Source of the DNA: Roseovarius sp. EL26
Lineage (GTDB): Bacteria > Pseudomonadota > Alphaproteobacteria > Rhodobacterales > Rhodobacteraceae
Length of the DNA stretch: 64,000 nucleotides
Assembly: GCF_900327775.1 (NCBI RefSeq)
Contig: NZ_OUMZ01000006.1
Location: forward strand, 434,001-498,000
Direction of reading: 5' to 3'
The position numbers and the translations under genes were made by a program. The notes under the pieces are model-generated. The model had not been told where the DNA came from. It saw nothing but the letters and a program-made list of their open reading frames with translations, and did not search any database. Numbering within the stretch: position 1 is the first letter of the stretch; each line of letters begins with the position of its first letter. Shown here in pieces: positions 63,084 to 64,000 of this stretch.

Positions 63084-64000
63084 CTATTCTTCGGTTTGCA
63101 GGGCCGACAGGCCTTTGAGGATGTCGATGGCATAGGCCAGTTGATAATCCTCTTCGCGCAGTTTTGCGGATTCTTCGGCGCGAGCGCGGTCTTCCTCGAT
63201 CTGGCGAATTTCGTCTTCGGTCAGGCTATCGTTGTTCAAGCTGCCGCGCAGATCTGCCTCAGAACGGTTGCCGAAAACTGACCTTTCTTCTTCCTCGTTC
63301 TCTGGGGTGGGGCGGGGCTGTTCGACCAGAATATCGGGGGACACGCCAAGGGCCTGAATGGATCGACCAGACGGTGTGTAATAGCGCGCGGTCGTCAGGC
63401 GCATGGCACCGTCACCCGGTAGTGGCATGACCGTCTGAACAGAACCCTTTCCAAAGCTTTTGGTGCCGACCACGATGGCGCGACGGTGATCTTGCAATGC
63501 ACCGGCAACAATCTCTGATGCGCTGGCAGAACCGCCATTGATCAAGATCACCATCGGTTTGCCATTGATCAAGTCACCATCTGTGGCATTGAAGCGTTCG
63601 CCGTCCTGTGGGTCGCGTCCACGGGTTGAAACGATTTCACCTTTATCCAGAAATGCATCAGAAACCTTGATCGCTTGTGTTAGCAGGCCACCGGGATTGT
63701 TGCGGAGATCAAGAATGACGCCGTTGACGCTGTCAAATCCGCCAGCCTCTTCGATTTGTTCTGCAAGACCACTTTCAAGATTTTTGTAAGTTTGGTCGTT
63801 AAAGGTGGTGACGCGCAGGACGACACTGTCTTGTTCGGTGCGTACACGCACGGCCGTGAGTTTGATCGTGTCGCGGGTGATGGTTAGGTCAAAGGGTTCG
63901 GTTTCACCTTCGCGTACGATTGTGATGACAATTTCGGATCCGACCGGACCACGCATCATGTCGACCGCTTCATCAAGGGTCAGGCCCAGTACGTTTTCAC
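63084..64000 (-). CDS. ctpA: Carboxy-terminal processing protease (S41), start beyond window edge
   Basis: Periplasmic serine protease with Ser-Lys dyad that trims C-termini of exported proteins. The frame is open to the right edge, where the read-in (…ENVLGLTLDEAVDMMRGPVG) shows the PDZ domain, so the N-terminus is missing. The catalytic serine is in the GGSASASEIVAGAL segment and the lysine in GTKSFGKGSVQTV; LDLRNNPGGLL and the AMRLTTARYYTPSGRSIQ stretch are typical. The C-terminal region is acidic (EEEERSVFGNRSEADLRG), as in alphaproteobacterial CtpA. Gene symbol based on family. Confidence 0.93.
   Translation of the reverse strand, partial: ENVLGLTLDEAVDMMRGPVGSEIVITIVREGETEPFDLTITRDTIKLTAVRVRTEQDSVVLRVTTFNDQTYKNLESGLAEQIEEAGGFDSVNGVILDLRNNPGGLLTQAIKVSDAFLDKGEIVSTRGRDPQDGERFNATDGDLINGKPMVILINGGSASASEIVAGALQDHRRAIVVGTKSFGKGSVQTVMPLPGDGAMRLTTARYYTPSGRSIQALGVSPDILVEQPRPTPENEEEERSVFGNRSEADLRGSLNNDSLTEDEIRQIEEDRARAEESAKLREEDYQLAYAIDILKGLSALQTEE

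Overview
This window is a chromosomal segment from an alphaproteobacterium, most likely a marine Rhodobacteraceae (Roseobacter group) member. The evidence is the dnaA-dnaN-recF-(insert)-gyrB locus, ubiE/ubiB next to mutM, an nfu-tsaB-rimI cluster, two VPLPA-CTERM proteins, a TauE/SafE-TIGR02186 pair and two key enzymes of the ethylmalonyl-CoA pathway (ccr and ecm). Base composition is moderate (GC roughly in the low to mid fifties by eye). I see no rRNA, tRNA, CRISPR array, transposase or prophage. Most of the window is ordinary, tightly packed core chromosome.

Layout. 1-3.9 kb: ubiB (cut by the left edge) and ubiE, divergent from mutM and an enoyl-CoA hydratase. 4-14 kb: a small membrane protein, rpsT, then the replication block dnaA, dnaN, recF and gyrB, with a 602-residue GT-C-like membrane protein inserted between recF and gyrB. 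13.9-19.4 kb: an octaheme cytochrome with HEAT/TPR-like C-terminus, and a TetR regulator divergent from a two-gene molybdenum hydroxylase (isoquinoline-oxidoreductase type), with two matching 18-bp operators between them. 19.5-26.2 kb: a MerR-led beta-oxidation operon (acyl-CoA dehydrogenase, small protein, GST, thiolase, FadB-like fusion) closed by a strong terminator. 26.3-32 kb: a VPLPA-CTERM protein, a LuxR solo with a lux-box-like repeat at its start, a sulfotransferase, an acyl-CoA synthetase and two lineage-type hypothetical proteins. 32-41.3 kb: upp, maeB, prpE, nadK, glyA and nfu-tsaB-rimI.

41.3-46.4 kb: a LysE exporter, TauE/SafE-TIGR02186, an SDR and a RecD-like helicase. 46.5-53.7 kb: a possible orphan membrane protein, ccr with a PlsB-like acyltransferase, a GNAT protein, a second VPLPA-CTERM protein and ecm. 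53.7-56.2 kb: a GNAT protein, then an overlapping operon of a PLP-dependent desulfhydrase/sulfo-lyase, a zinc-ribbon membrane microprotein and a DUF1989 protein. 56.3-64 kb: rnr, an MltB-type transglycosylase, a Pit phosphate transporter, a LysR/SnoaL-like divergent pair and the 3' part of ctpA (cut by the right edge).

Metabolically the window is rich in C2/C3/acyl-CoA chemistry. Beta-oxidation yields acetyl-CoA; ccr and ecm carry two signature steps of the ethylmalonyl-CoA pathway; prpE activates propionate; malic enzyme links C4 acids to pyruvate. The most interesting regulatory signals are (i) paired TetR operators, (ii) a 20-bp lux-box-like inverted repeat between a LuxR solo and a VPLPA-CTERM gene, (iii) repeated GCAAA/TTTGC elements upstream of prpE that resemble what I recall of short-chain acyl-CoA regulator sites, (iv) four GANTC sites upstream of dnaA, and (v) a perfect 15-bp palindrome upstream of ecm. 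I found no clearly new multi-gene system. The best candidates for under-described biology are the octaheme HEAT/TPR cytochrome, the PLP enzyme/zinc-ribbon/DUF1989 operon and the GT-C-like protein embedded in the replication locus.
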